Positions 1 to 8,316 of a stretch of 53,074 nt of DNA are shown here, piece after piece. The notes beneath the pieces were generated by a model. That model saw only the letters and a program-made list of their open reading frames with translations, did not search any database and was not told the DNA's origin. The stretch lies in assembly GCF_002043095.1 (NCBI RefSeq), contig NZ_MVOC01000060.1, positions 1 through 53,074 on the forward strand, in the 5' to 3' direction. The translations under genes were made by a program, and so were the position numbers. The stretch is from Mycobacterium sp. AT1 (GTDB lineage: Bacteria; Actinomycetota; Actinomycetes; Mycobacteriales; Mycobacteriaceae). Position 1 is the stretch's first letter; the number at the start of each line of letters is the position of its first letter.

Positions 1-35
1 TAGATACGGGGTCTGACACGACCCGATAACAGGAT

Positions 36-417
36 CTACACGACGGAGAAGGGGGAGGGCAGCGGCTCTCGACCGGTCAGCGCCAGCAGCGCCGGGGTGG
101 CACTGTCGAGGCGAACGCTGATCCGAGCTGCCAGCACCGTCGCCTCGGCGAGCACGTCGTCGGGAAGGGTGAAGTCCAGCCCTGCGGCCCTGGCGGGCTG
201 CTCACCGAGGTCGCGACCCGCCTGACGGCCACGTTCGACGATCGCCCCCGCGTCGGCGGTCGAAGGTAGGTGCTCACCGTGATCAGAGAACGCGACGCAT
301 GTCCCACCAGGGCGCGCAGATCCCAGTCGCCGAGACCCGGCCCGTCCCAGGAAGATTCGGGTATGGCGTGGACGAGTCGGCGAAAGCCGTTGCCGCCGAG
401 CGGAACGTCGTGGTCAC
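36..417 (-). pseudogene. Decayed maleylpyruvate isomerase N-terminal (DinB-like) family gene
   Basis: A GTG at 417 overlaps the citA stop as GTGA. From it the frame reads VTTTFRSAATAFAD, which looks like the start of the mycothiol-dependent maleylpyruvate isomerase / TIGR03086 family. The family sequence then continues in another frame (LVHAIPESSWDGPGLGDWDL...SLITVSTYL), as if one C were lost near 374. A second break follows STYL near 265. The reading resumes in a third frame as ADAGAIVERGRQAGRDLG and ends in the family-like tail LLALTGREPLPSPFSVV, with a TAG at 36-38. Only about 127 codons remain, against about 190-200 in intact members. The metal-binding middle is missing, so there are two frameshifts plus an internal loss. 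It was probably the second gene of a citA operon. Sequencing error could explain a single-base shift but not the missing middle. Confidence 0.72.
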
Positions 418-1541
418 GACGACTTGATCAGATCCCAGCCCTCGACGGATTCCGGGCTACGTGGCTGCGGTCCGACGTAGATCGCAGCCGGGCGGACCAA
501 CTTGCCGAGTTGCTTCTGCTCCATGATGTGCGCGCACCACCCCGCGGTGCGGCCGCACGTGAACATGGCGGGCATCATCGTGGGAGGTACGCCAGCGAAG
601 TCGAGCATCACGGCCGCCCAGAACTCGACGTTGGTCTCGATGGCCCGGTCCGGGCGCCGTTCCCGCAGCTCGGCGAGGGCGGCTTGTTCGAGAGCGCGGG
701 CCACCTCGAAGCGCGGTGCCTGCAGTCGCTCGGCGGTCGCGCGAAGCACCCGGGCCCGCGGGTCCTCTGCGCGGTAGACGCGGTGCCCGAAGCCCATCAG
801 CTTGTCCTTGCGATCCAGGATGGCCTTGACCACGGCGCGCGCGTCACCCGTCCGCTCGACCTCTTCGATCATCGGCAGGACGCGAGCCGGCGCGCCACCG
901 TGCAGCGGGCCGCTCATGGCACCGACGGCCCCCGACAGCGACGCGGCGACGTCGGCGCCGGTCGAGGCGATCACCCGCGCGGTGAAGGTGGACGCGTTCA
1001 TGCCGTGTTCGGCTGCGGTGACCCAATACGCGTCGATGGCCTCGACGTGCCGGGGATCCGGGTCGCCCTTCCAGCGGGTCATGAAACGTCCTGTGACGGT
1101 TGAGCACTCGTCGATGGCCCGCTGCCCGACGGCGGGGCGGTGGATGCCGCGGGCCGACTGGGCGACGTAGGACAGCGCCATCACCGAGGCGCGGGCCAGC
1201 TGGTTGCGGGCGGTCTCGTCGTCGATGTCGAGCAGCGGTTGGTAGCCCCAGATCGGCGCGAGCATCGCCAGCCCCGCCTGCACGTCGACCCGGACGTCAC
1301 CGGTGTGGATGGGCAGCGGAAACGGCTCAGCGGGCGTCAAGCCCCGGCCGAAGGCTCCGTCGACCAGCAGTGACCACACGTCGCCGAAGGTGACGCGCTT
1401 GGCGACCAGGTCTTCGACGTCGACGCCGCGATAACGCAGGGCGCCGCCGTCCTTGTCCGGTTCGGCAATCTGCGTGGTGAAGGCGACGACGCCTTCGAGG
1501 CCAGCTACGAACCCGTCGGGAATGTTGGACGCGTCGGTCAT
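414..1541 (-). CDS. citA: Citrate synthase 2 (CitA)
   Basis: This 375-aa enzyme condenses oxaloacetate and acetyl-CoA to citrate in the cytosol. The citrate-synthase landmarks are present in order: AEHGMNAST (about residue 184), GPLHGGAP (about 219), GFGHRVY (about 257) and a C-terminal CoA/substrate region. At the position of the usual catalytic Asp (NVDF in most family members and in the gltA2 product of this window) this protein has NVEF, a Glu. I recall the same in M. tuberculosis CitA. The start MTDASNIPDGF at 1541 matches the family; an open frame further upstream crosses pdxH and its promoter and is not coding. The gene diverges from pdxH across an 83-nt gap with a central palindrome. 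Its stop overlaps the decayed gene downstream. Confidence 0.93.
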   Translation of the reverse strand: MTDASNIPDGFVAGLEGVVAFTTQIAEPDKDGGALRYRGVDVEDLVAKRVTFGDVWSLLVDGAFGRGLTPAEPFPLPIHTGDVRVDVQAGLAMLAPIWGYQPLLDIDDETARNQLARASVMALSYVAQSARGIHRPAVGQRAIDECSTVTGRFMTRWKGDPDPRHVEAIDAYWVTAAEHGMNASTFTARVIASTGADVAASLSGAVGAMSGPLHGGAPARVLPMIEEVERTGDARAVVKAILDRKDKLMGFGHRVYRAEDPRARVLRATAERLQAPRFEVARALEQAALAELRERRPDRAIETNVEFWAAVMLDFAGVPPTMMPAMFTCGRTAGWCAHIMEQKQLGKLVRPAAIYVGPQPRSPESVEGWDLIKSS

Positions 1542-1561
1542 GAGCAGATTCTCGCACCACG

Positions 1562-1588
1562 CCGACCGGCCGTTGCTACCGGTCGGTA
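1562..1588. promoter_or_regulatory. Palindromic operator candidate between citA and pdxH
   Basis: The core is TACCG-GT-CGGTA at 1577-1588, a form typical of TetR-family operators. It lies within a larger inverted repeat, CCGACCGG (1562-1569), 9-nt spacer, CCGGTCGG (1579-1586). The core is about 36 nt from each divergent start codon, so a bound protein could cover the -35 regions of both promoters. No regulator gene is directly adjacent; the nearest are the two TetR genes at 3.6-4.9 kb. Confidence 0.5.
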
Positions 1589-1611
1589 ACCCGGCCTCCA
1601 GGCTCTGGGCG

Positions 1612-1617
1612 TAGCGT
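1612..1617 (+). promoter_or_regulatory. -10 box for leaderless pdxH
   Basis: TAGCGT is followed by 7 nt and then the GTG start at 1625. This is the spacing expected when the transcript begins at the start codon, and no Shine-Dalgarno sequence precedes it. Confidence 0.5.
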
Positions 1618-1624
1618 TTGGCGG

Positions 1625-2287
1625 GTGGTTTTCTCCGATGGCGAGCATCTGGCGCGGATGCGCGTGGAGTACGGATCGCCCGAGAAGGACGGTAGCCCCG
1701 ATCTCGACGCCGACTGGCTGGCCGATGGGTGGATCGCCTTGTTGCGCAAGTGGTTAGCCGACGCGGAGCAGGCCGGGATCGTGGAGCCCAATGCCATCGT
1801 CGTCGGCACGGTCGACGCCGAGGGAAGGCCAAGCACCCGAACGGTGTTGTGCAAGGGCGTGGACGAGACCGGCATCACCTTCTACACCAACTACGACTCC
1901 GACAAGGGGCAGCAGTTGGCCGCCTCGCCGTACGCGTCGGCGACCTTCCCGTGGTACGCCCTCGGCCGCCAGGTCCACCTGCGCGGCGCCGTCGCGAAGG
2001 TGGCGCCCGAGGTGACGGCCGAATATTGGTCCAAGCGGCCCCGCGGGTCGCAGCTGGGAGCGTGGGCGTCGCATCAGTCCAACGCGGTCGCCTCCCGTGC
2101 GGCCCTTGCCCGGCAGCTCGCCGACGTCACCGAACGCTTCGCCGACGTCGAGTCCGTGCCGGTGCCGCCGAACTGGGGTGGGTATCTGATCTCGCCCGAG
2201 GTCGTGGAGTTCTGGCAGGGCCGGGAGAACCGGGTGCACAACCGGATCCGGGTGAGCGGAACGCACGTCGAGCGTCTGCAGCCCTAG
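1625..2287 (+). CDS. pdxH: Pyridoxamine 5'-phosphate oxidase (PdxH)
   Basis: This FMN enzyme of the vitamin B6 salvage/biosynthesis pathway oxidises pyridoxamine- or pyridoxine-phosphate to pyridoxal 5'-phosphate in the cytosol. The 220-aa length is normal. Family blocks are in order: RMRVEYGS near the start, RTVLCKGVD (FMN-binding strand), ATFPWYALGRQVHLRG, SKRPRGSQLGAWASHQS (substrate/FMN loop), and the C-terminal WQGRENRVHNRIRV. The GTG at 1625 is chosen because it sits 7 nt after a -10 box; an internal ATG twelve codons in would also keep the whole domain. An MFS exporter gene follows 2 nt after the stop, so the two are probably cotranscribed. Confidence 0.93.
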   Translation: MVFSDGEHLARMRVEYGSPEKDGSPDLDADWLADGWIALLRKWLADAEQAGIVEPNAIVVGTVDAEGRPSTRTVLCKGVDETGITFYTNYDSDKGQQLAASPYASATFPWYALGRQVHLRGAVAKVAPEVTAEYWSKRPRGSQLGAWASHQSNAVASRAALARQLADVTERFADVESVPVPPNWGGYLISPEVVEFWQGRENRVHNRIRVSGTHVERLQP

Positions 2288-2289
2288 GG

Positions 2290-3549
2290 GTGGCGAACTT
2301 CCTCGCCGACACCACTCCGCTGCGGTCGCCGGACTTTCGCCGGCTGTGGCTGGCAGGAATCGTCACCGTCATCGGCGCCAATCTCACGATCTTCGCCGTC
2401 CCGGTTCAGCTCTACGCGCTTACGCAGAACTCGGCCTACGTCGGACTGTCCGGACTCTTCGCACTGGTGCCCCTGGTGATCTTCGGCTTGTGGGGCGGAG
2501 CCTGGGCCGACGCGATGGATCGCAGGCTGTTGCTGATCATCGCGTCCGTCGGGTTGGCGGTGTCGTCGATCCTGCTGTGGGTGCAGGCGGCGCTCGAGCT
2601 GAACAACGTGTGGGTGGTGTTGTGCCTGCTGTCGGTCCAACAAGCGTTCTTCGCGATCAACAGCCCCACCCGGTCCGCCGCGATACCACGAATGGTTCCC
2701 GCCGAGCAGTTGCCCGCGGCCAACTCCCTGAACATGACGGTCATGCAGTTGGGGGCGATCGTCGGACCGCTGCTCGCCGGAGTGCTGTTGCACTTCGTCG
2801 ACCTGTCCACGCTGTACGCGATCGACGCGCTGACGTGCGTCGCGCCCATCGTCGCGACGTGGCGGCTGGCGAAGATGCCCCCGACCGGGACCGCCAAGGG
2901 CTCCTCGAAGTGGGGTTTTGCGGCGGTCCTCGACGGTTTTCGGTACCTGGCCGGCAACCGGGTGGTGCTGATGTCGTTCGTCGTCGACCTGATCGCCATG
3001 ATCTTCGGCATGCCGAGAGCGCTGTTCCCCCAGATGGCGCACGAAAGCTTCGGGGGCCCGGTCGAGGGAGGCACCGCGATGGCGTACCTCTCCGCGGCCA
3101 TTGCCGTCGGTGCCGTTGCGGGAGGTGTGTTCTCGGGCTGGTTGCCGCGGATCAGTCGGCAGGGCCTCGCGGTGGTGGTCGCGATCGTGGTGTGGGGCCT
3201 GGCGATGATCGGCTTCGGGCTGGCTGCCGGGATGGCGAGCGGGCATGCCGGCGCTTTGCTCTGGATTGCGTTGGCGTTCCTGGCAATTGGTGGTGCGGCG
3301 GACATGGTGTCGTCGGCGTTCCGTTCGACGATTCTGCAGCAGGCGGCATCCGATGACGTGCGGGGTCGACTGCAAGGCGTGTTCACCGTCGTCGTCGCAG
3401 GTGGGCCACGGTTGGCTGACACGGTTCACGGTGCGTCGGCCGCCGTCGTCGGTACGACGGTGGCCGCGGCGGGCGGCGGTGCCCTCGTCGTGGTCGGCGT
3501 CGTGATCGCGGCGCTGCTGGTTCCCGCGTTCGTCCGCTACCGGGTCTGA
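2290..3549 (+). CDS. MFS exporter, EntS/MFS_3-like
   Basis: This is a 419-aa major facilitator inner-membrane protein with about 12 predicted hydrophobic segments. The N-terminus (TTPLRSPDFRRLWLAGIVTVIGANLTIFAVPVQLYALT) resembles the EntS / macrolide-efflux MFS_3 group. The loop between helices 2 and 3, GGAWADAMDRRLLL, is the motif-A region. Known members export siderophores or drugs; the substrate here is unknown. The GTG start at 2290 lies 2 nt after the pdxH stop. The long frame running upstream of it overlaps pdxH and is not coding. Two TetR genes follow 43 nt downstream and could control an exporter of this type, but no direct evidence links them. Confidence 0.85.
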   Translation: MANFLADTTPLRSPDFRRLWLAGIVTVIGANLTIFAVPVQLYALTQNSAYVGLSGLFALVPLVIFGLWGGAWADAMDRRLLLIIASVGLAVSSILLWVQAALELNNVWVVLCLLSVQQAFFAINSPTRSAAIPRMVPAEQLPAANSLNMTVMQLGAIVGPLLAGVLLHFVDLSTLYAIDALTCVAPIVATWRLAKMPPTGTAKGSSKWGFAAVLDGFRYLAGNRVVLMSFVVDLIAMIFGMPRALFPQMAHESFGGPVEGGTAMAYLSAAIAVGAVAGGVFSGWLPRISRQGLAVVVAIVVWGLAMIGFGLAAGMASGHAGALLWIALAFLAIGGAADMVSSAFRSTILQQAASDDVRGRLQGVFTVVVAGGPRLADTVHGASAAVVGTTVAAAGGGALVVVGVVIAALLVPAFVRYRV

Positions 3550-3580
3550 GTTAGCCCGCATTTTGGAAGTGCAAGCGGGT

Positions 3581-3586
3581 TAGCAT
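3581..3586 (+). promoter_or_regulatory. -10 box for the leaderless tandem TetR genes
   Basis: TAGCAT, then 6 nt, then the GTG at 3593. It overlaps the right arm of an imperfect inverted repeat: GTTAGCCCGC at 3550-3559 and GCGGGTTAGC at 3575-3584, 8 of 10 paired. The repeat may be an autoregulatory operator. Confidence 0.5.
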
Positions 3587-3592
3587 CCTTCC

Positions 3593-4267
3593 GTGGCCGA
3601 CGTGTCGAATGAATCGCCGGGCCTTCGGGAGCGCAAGAAGCTCAGGACCCGTGCGGTGCTCGTCGACGCCGCGATGGATCTCTGCCTCAAACAGGGCTAC
3701 CAGCACACCACCGTCGAGCAGATCGCCGCGTCGGCCGACGTGTCGCCGCGGACCTTCAGTCGCTACTTTCCGACCAAGGACGCGGTGTTCCTCACGCTCC
3801 TCGAGGACTACGCCCACGAGGTGGCCATCGAGCTGGAGAGGGTGGACGCCGGCGTCGGTCCACTCGAAGCCATGCGCCGGGCCAACGTGGAGGTGCTGAC
3901 ACGCGTCGCCACGCGCCGGGTCGGCAGGCTGACCACCGAGCGAATCGTCCTGATGCTGCGCGTCATCAACGCCTCGGAGACGTTGAAGCAGGCGGCCCTC
4001 GAATTCCGGCACGGCGTGACGCAGGTGGTGCTCGCCAAGCGCATGGGGGTCGACGTCGACGACCGGCGGGTGCGCCTGGCGACCGTCATCTTCTCGGCCA
4101 CCATCGTCGACGCCTGCGGGGACCTGGTCTCCGACACCGACACCGTCCGGCTGGGGCCGATGATCATGGTGCATCGTTTGAACGAGGCGCTTGCTCAGGT
4201 GGCGGGGATGGCGAGTGAGCTTGGACGTCCGCCCGCCGGTGCGGACTACGAGCGCGCCTATGGCTAG
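3593..4267 (+). CDS. TetR-family regulator (first of a tandem pair)
   Basis: This is a 224-aa one-component repressor-type protein. The N-terminal TetR helix-turn-helix spans about residues 10-58 (GLRERKKLRTRAVLVDAA, then TTVEQIAASADVSPRTFSRYF, then PTKDAV). The rest is a helical ligand/dimer domain. It is a paralogue of the next gene: both are exactly 224 aa, share long identical stretches in the DNA-binding domain, and also match in the C-terminal half (RIVLMLRVINASETLKQAAL against RMAMLIQIINGSTSYRASAL). The GTG start lies 6 nt after a -10 box. The last 8 bases overlap the second gene. Confidence 0.88.
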   Translation: MADVSNESPGLRERKKLRTRAVLVDAAMDLCLKQGYQHTTVEQIAASADVSPRTFSRYFPTKDAVFLTLLEDYAHEVAIELERVDAGVGPLEAMRRANVEVLTRVATRRVGRLTTERIVLMLRVINASETLKQAALEFRHGVTQVVLAKRMGVDVDDRRVRLATVIFSATIVDACGDLVSDTDTVRLGPMIMVHRLNEALAQVAGMASELGRPPAGADYERAYG

Positions 4268-4934
4268 GAACCCCCCGCCGCACGGGTTGAGGGAGCGCAA
4301 GAAGAGGCAGACCCGGGCGACGCTGATCGACGCGGCGGCCGGACTGTTCCTGGCGCAGGGATACGACAACACCACCGTCGACCAGATCGCCGCTGCGGCC
4401 GACGTGTCGCCGAGAACGTTCAGTCGGTACTTCCCGACCAAGGTGTCGGTCGTCGCCGCCATCACCGACGACCTGGACGAGCTGATCGCCGAGGCGATGG
4501 AACGGTTGCCCGGCGAGGTGACCGCCTACGATGCCCTGCTCGCCGCCTCACTCGACGTATTTCGCCCGACCGACGGTGTCGAGTCGCCGGGCTTCCGGCG
4601 GATGGCGATGCTGATCCAGATCATCAACGGATCGACGTCCTACCGGGCGTCTGCGCTGGCGCTTCGGCAGGACGTCACCAACAAGGCGACGATGCACGTG
4701 ATGGCGCGTCGGATGAACGTCCCGGTCGACCATCGGTCGGTGACCTTGGTCACCGACGTCTGGGCGGTGATCTTCTCCGACTCGTTCGCCGGACTCGGCC
4801 AACCGGGCAACCATCCGATCGAATCCGCGGTCATCAGCGACCGGCTGGCCGCAACGGTGTCGCTGTTCCGCAGCACGTGGACACCGTGGGCGGCTATTCC
4901 GGCCGCCGACGGCGAACCCCCCACGAGCGCGTGA
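4260..4934 (+). CDS. TetR-family regulator (second of a tandem pair)
   Basis: This 224-aa paralogue of the preceding gene is translated from an ATG inside it (8-bp overlap), so the two proteins are probably made together and might heterodimerise. The HTH region reads GLRERKKRQTRATLIDAA, then TTVDQIAAAADVSPRTFSRYF. Because the recognition helix VSPRTFSRYF is identical in both, they should read the same or very similar operators. The ligand domains differ more, which suggests different inducers. The start MARNPPPHG is supported by the overlap and by alignment with the first copy; the frame upstream is not conserved. The gltA2 promoter region follows. Confidence 0.88.
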   Translation: MARNPPPHGLRERKKRQTRATLIDAAAGLFLAQGYDNTTVDQIAAAADVSPRTFSRYFPTKVSVVAAITDDLDELIAEAMERLPGEVTAYDALLAASLDVFRPTDGVESPGFRRMAMLIQIINGSTSYRASALALRQDVTNKATMHVMARRMNVPVDHRSVTLVTDVWAVIFSDSFAGLGQPGNHPIESAVISDRLAATVSLFRSTWTPWAAIPAADGEPPTSA

Positions 4935-4947
4935 AACCGATAGCGAC

Positions 4948-4953
4948 TACCTT
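4948..4953 (+). promoter_or_regulatory. Candidate gltA2 -10 box
   Basis: TACCTT lies about 52 nt upstream of the gltA2 GTG and would give a leader of about 45 nt. Unlike many genes here, gltA2 has a recognisable ribosome-binding site (GAAGGGG at 4993-4999). Confidence 0.3.
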
Positions 4954-5005
4954 CCACTAGTGACGGACAGCTTCGTTCCGGTCGCCAACCGTAGAAGGGG
5001 TTAAC

Positions 5006-6319
<1,314 letters not shown>

Positions 6320-6371
6320 CCCCTCGGGCGTGTCTACCGCACCACATCGTTTGCATCGGTAAAGGTTGTAG

Positions 6372-6403
6372 GTTCACAATCGTTGTGTGAACACAACTGT
6401 TGA
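6372..6403. promoter_or_regulatory. Operator cluster over the DHA2 exporter start
   Basis: GTTCACA-N7-TGTGAAC (6372-6392) is a perfect 7-bp inverted repeat that covers the GTG start at 6387. Nested inside it is ACAA-TCG-TTGT (6376-6386). A near copy, ACAA-CTG-TTGA, lies at 6393-6403, 17 bp further on. ACAA..TTGT dyads are typical of MarR-family sites, and a MarR gene ends this operon. A possible -10 (TAGGTT, 6369-6374) is immediately adjacent. Confidence 0.55.
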
Positions 6404-7841
6404 GCTGACGCCTCGACGCAAGGCCATCATCCTGGTCTCGTGCTGCCTGAGCCTGCTCATCGTGTCGATGGACGCCACGATCGTGAACGTCGCCATTCCC
6501 AGCATCCGCGCGGACCTGCATGCGTCCCCGTCGGAACTGCAGTGGATCGTCGACGTCTACACCCTGGTGCTGGCGTCCCTGCTCATGCTGTCGGGTGCGA
6601 CGGGCGACCGGTTCGGCCGCCGCCGGGTGTTTCAGATTGGCCTGGTGGTCTTCGCCGTCGGGTCGCTGCTGTGCAGCATGGCGCCCAACGTCGACACGCT
6701 GATCATCGCCCGGTTGCTTCAGGCCGTCGGCGGCTCGATGCTCAATCCCGTTGCCCTGTCCATCATCTCGCAAATCTTCACCGGCCGTGTCGAGCGGGCC
6801 CGCGCATTGGGCGTCTGGGGTGCGGTCGTCGGGATCTCGATGGCCCTGGGGCCGGTCGTCGGCGGCTTCCTGATCGAGCTGATCAGTTGGCGCGCCGTGT
6901 TCTGGATCAATTTGCCGATCTGCCTGGCCGCGGTGATCCTGACCGCCATCTTCGTCCCCGAGACCAAGTCGAAGACCATGCGCAACATCGACCCGATCGG
7001 CCAGGGTCTCGCCGTCACGTTCCTCTTCGGTGTGGTGTTCACCCTCATCGAGGGTCCGGGCTACGGCTGGACCAACCCACGGGTCGTCGCCGTCGCAGTG
7101 GTCGCGCTGATCGCCTTCGTGGCCTTCCTGCGCTACGAGTCCCAGCGCAACGACCCGTTCATCGACCTGCGCTTCTTCCGCAGCATCCCCTTCGCAGGGG
7201 CGACGGTCACTGCGATCTGCGCGTTCTCTGGCTGGGGCGCGTTCCTGTTCATGATGTCGCTGTACCTGCAGGGCGAGCGCGGCTATTCCGCCATGCACAC
7301 GGGGTTGATCTACGCCCCGATTGCCATTGGCGCACTGGTGTTCTCGCCGATCTCGGGCCGGATGGTCGGCCGTTTCGGGGCCAGGCCGTCACTGCTGGCG
7401 GCCGGCGTGCTGGTCACCATCGCGTCGATTCTGCTCACCTTCCTGACCAAGACCACGCCGGTGTGGGGACTGCTCGTCATCTTCGCGGTGTTCGGCATTG
7501 GCTTCTCGATGGTCAACGCGCCGATCACGAACGCGGCCGTCAGCGGCATGCCGCTGGACCGGGCGGGCGCGGCCTCGGCCGTGACGTCGACCAGCCGCCA
7601 GATCGGGGTGAGCATCGGTGTGGCGCTGTGCGGTTCCGTCGCCGGGCCCGCGCTGGCACGCAGCGGTGCGGACTTCGCCGACTCCGCTCGGCCGCTGTGG
7701 TTCACGTGCATCGGAATCGGTGTCGTCATCACCGTGCTCGGCTTCTACTCGACCACCCCGCGCGCGTTGCAGTCAGCCGAGCGGCTCGCTCCGCTGATCG
7801 CCGGAGACGCGGAGCCGAAGGTGGCAGCCGATGTCCGCTGA
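6387..7841 (+). CDS. DHA2-family (14-TM) MFS drug exporter
   Basis: This 484-aa inner-membrane proton antiporter belongs to the EmrB/QacA/LfrA-like DHA2 group. Features include the start RRKAIILVSCCLSLLIVSMDATIVNVAIP, with the D-x-T-I-V-N-V motif D1 of helix 1, the motif-A loop GDRFGRRRVF, and motif C in helix 5 (GVWGAVVGISMALGPVVGG). These proteins expel cationic dyes and drugs; the substrate here is unknown. The GTG at 6387 fits the family start and lies inside a palindromic operator. The last 11 bases overlap the MarR gene, so exporter and regulator are cotranscribed and probably autoregulated. Confidence 0.9.
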   Translation: MNTTVELTPRRKAIILVSCCLSLLIVSMDATIVNVAIPSIRADLHASPSELQWIVDVYTLVLASLLMLSGATGDRFGRRRVFQIGLVVFAVGSLLCSMAPNVDTLIIARLLQAVGGSMLNPVALSIISQIFTGRVERARALGVWGAVVGISMALGPVVGGFLIELISWRAVFWINLPICLAAVILTAIFVPETKSKTMRNIDPIGQGLAVTFLFGVVFTLIEGPGYGWTNPRVVAVAVVALIAFVAFLRYESQRNDPFIDLRFFRSIPFAGATVTAICAFSGWGAFLFMMSLYLQGERGYSAMHTGLIYAPIAIGALVFSPISGRMVGRFGARPSLLAAGVLVTIASILLTFLTKTTPVWGLLVIFAVFGIGFSMVNAPITNAAVSGMPLDRAGAASAVTSTSRQIGVSIGVALCGSVAGPALARSGADFADSARPLWFTCIGIGVVITVLGFYSTTPRALQSAERLAPLIAGDAEPKVAADVR

Positions 7842-8316
7842 CCACCCACTCGCCGACGACGTCTGGCGCGCCATGACCGCCGTGGTGTTCGACAACCGCG
7901 AAGGCTGGCGGCGCGACGTCGTCGATGCCTCCGGTCTGCCCTTCAGTCGCATTCGGGTCCTGCGCCGACTGGCCAAGCGACCGATGACCGCCAAGGAGAT
8001 CGCCGAGGCCGCCACCATGGACGCGCCCGCGACCAGCGTGGCGGTCAACGACCTGGAAGATCGCGGACTCGTTGTGCGAGAGACGAATCCGAACAACCGC
8101 AGATGCAAGGTGATCTCGCTGACCGACGAGGGCCGACGCACCGTCGCGAGCATCGAGCGGGTCCAGGACCCCGCGCCGCGGCCCGTCGCGGAGTTGAGCG
8201 ACGAGGAACTGCAGACTCTTCAGGAGATCCTTGGCAAGCTCAGCAACGATGTGGCCGAGAACCCGCCAACAGGGCGTCGTCGTGGCGGTGAGCCACCTCG
8301 CCGACCGAGGCCATGA
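7831..8316 (+). CDS. MarR-family regulator of the DHA2 exporter
   Basis: This is a 161-aa winged-helix protein. The core is LPFSRIRVLRRLAKRPMTAKEIAEAATMDAPATSVAVNDLEDRGLVVRETNPNNRRCKVISLTDEG (helices 2-4 and the wing), quoted here only to name its parts: recognition helix around ATSVAVNDLEDRGL, wing around NPNNRRCKV. It begins inside the exporter gene, so it probably represses its own operon through the palindromes at 6372-6403. The C-terminal tail after about residue 145 is Arg/Pro-rich (TGRRRGGEPPRRPRP). It is encoded where the gene overlaps the convergent amidohydrolase by 77 bp and may not be conserved. Confidence 0.88.
   Translation: MSADHPLADDVWRAMTAVVFDNREGWRRDVVDASGLPFSRIRVLRRLAKRPMTAKEIAEAATMDAPATSVAVNDLEDRGLVVRETNPNNRRCKVISLTDEGRRTVASIERVQDPAPRPVAELSDEELQTLQEILGKLSNDVAENPPTGRRRGGEPPRRPRP

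Noticed and set aside
270..1103. Long plus-strand open frame opposite citA, and many similar long frames opposite other genes
   Set aside because: They are rich in Arg/Gly/Ala/Pro with no family motifs, and lie antisense to clear genes. High GC makes such open frames common.
1729..2289. Upstream extension of the MFS frame across pdxH
   Set aside because: PdxH is well matched in its own frame, and the MFS family similarity begins right at the GTG at 2290.
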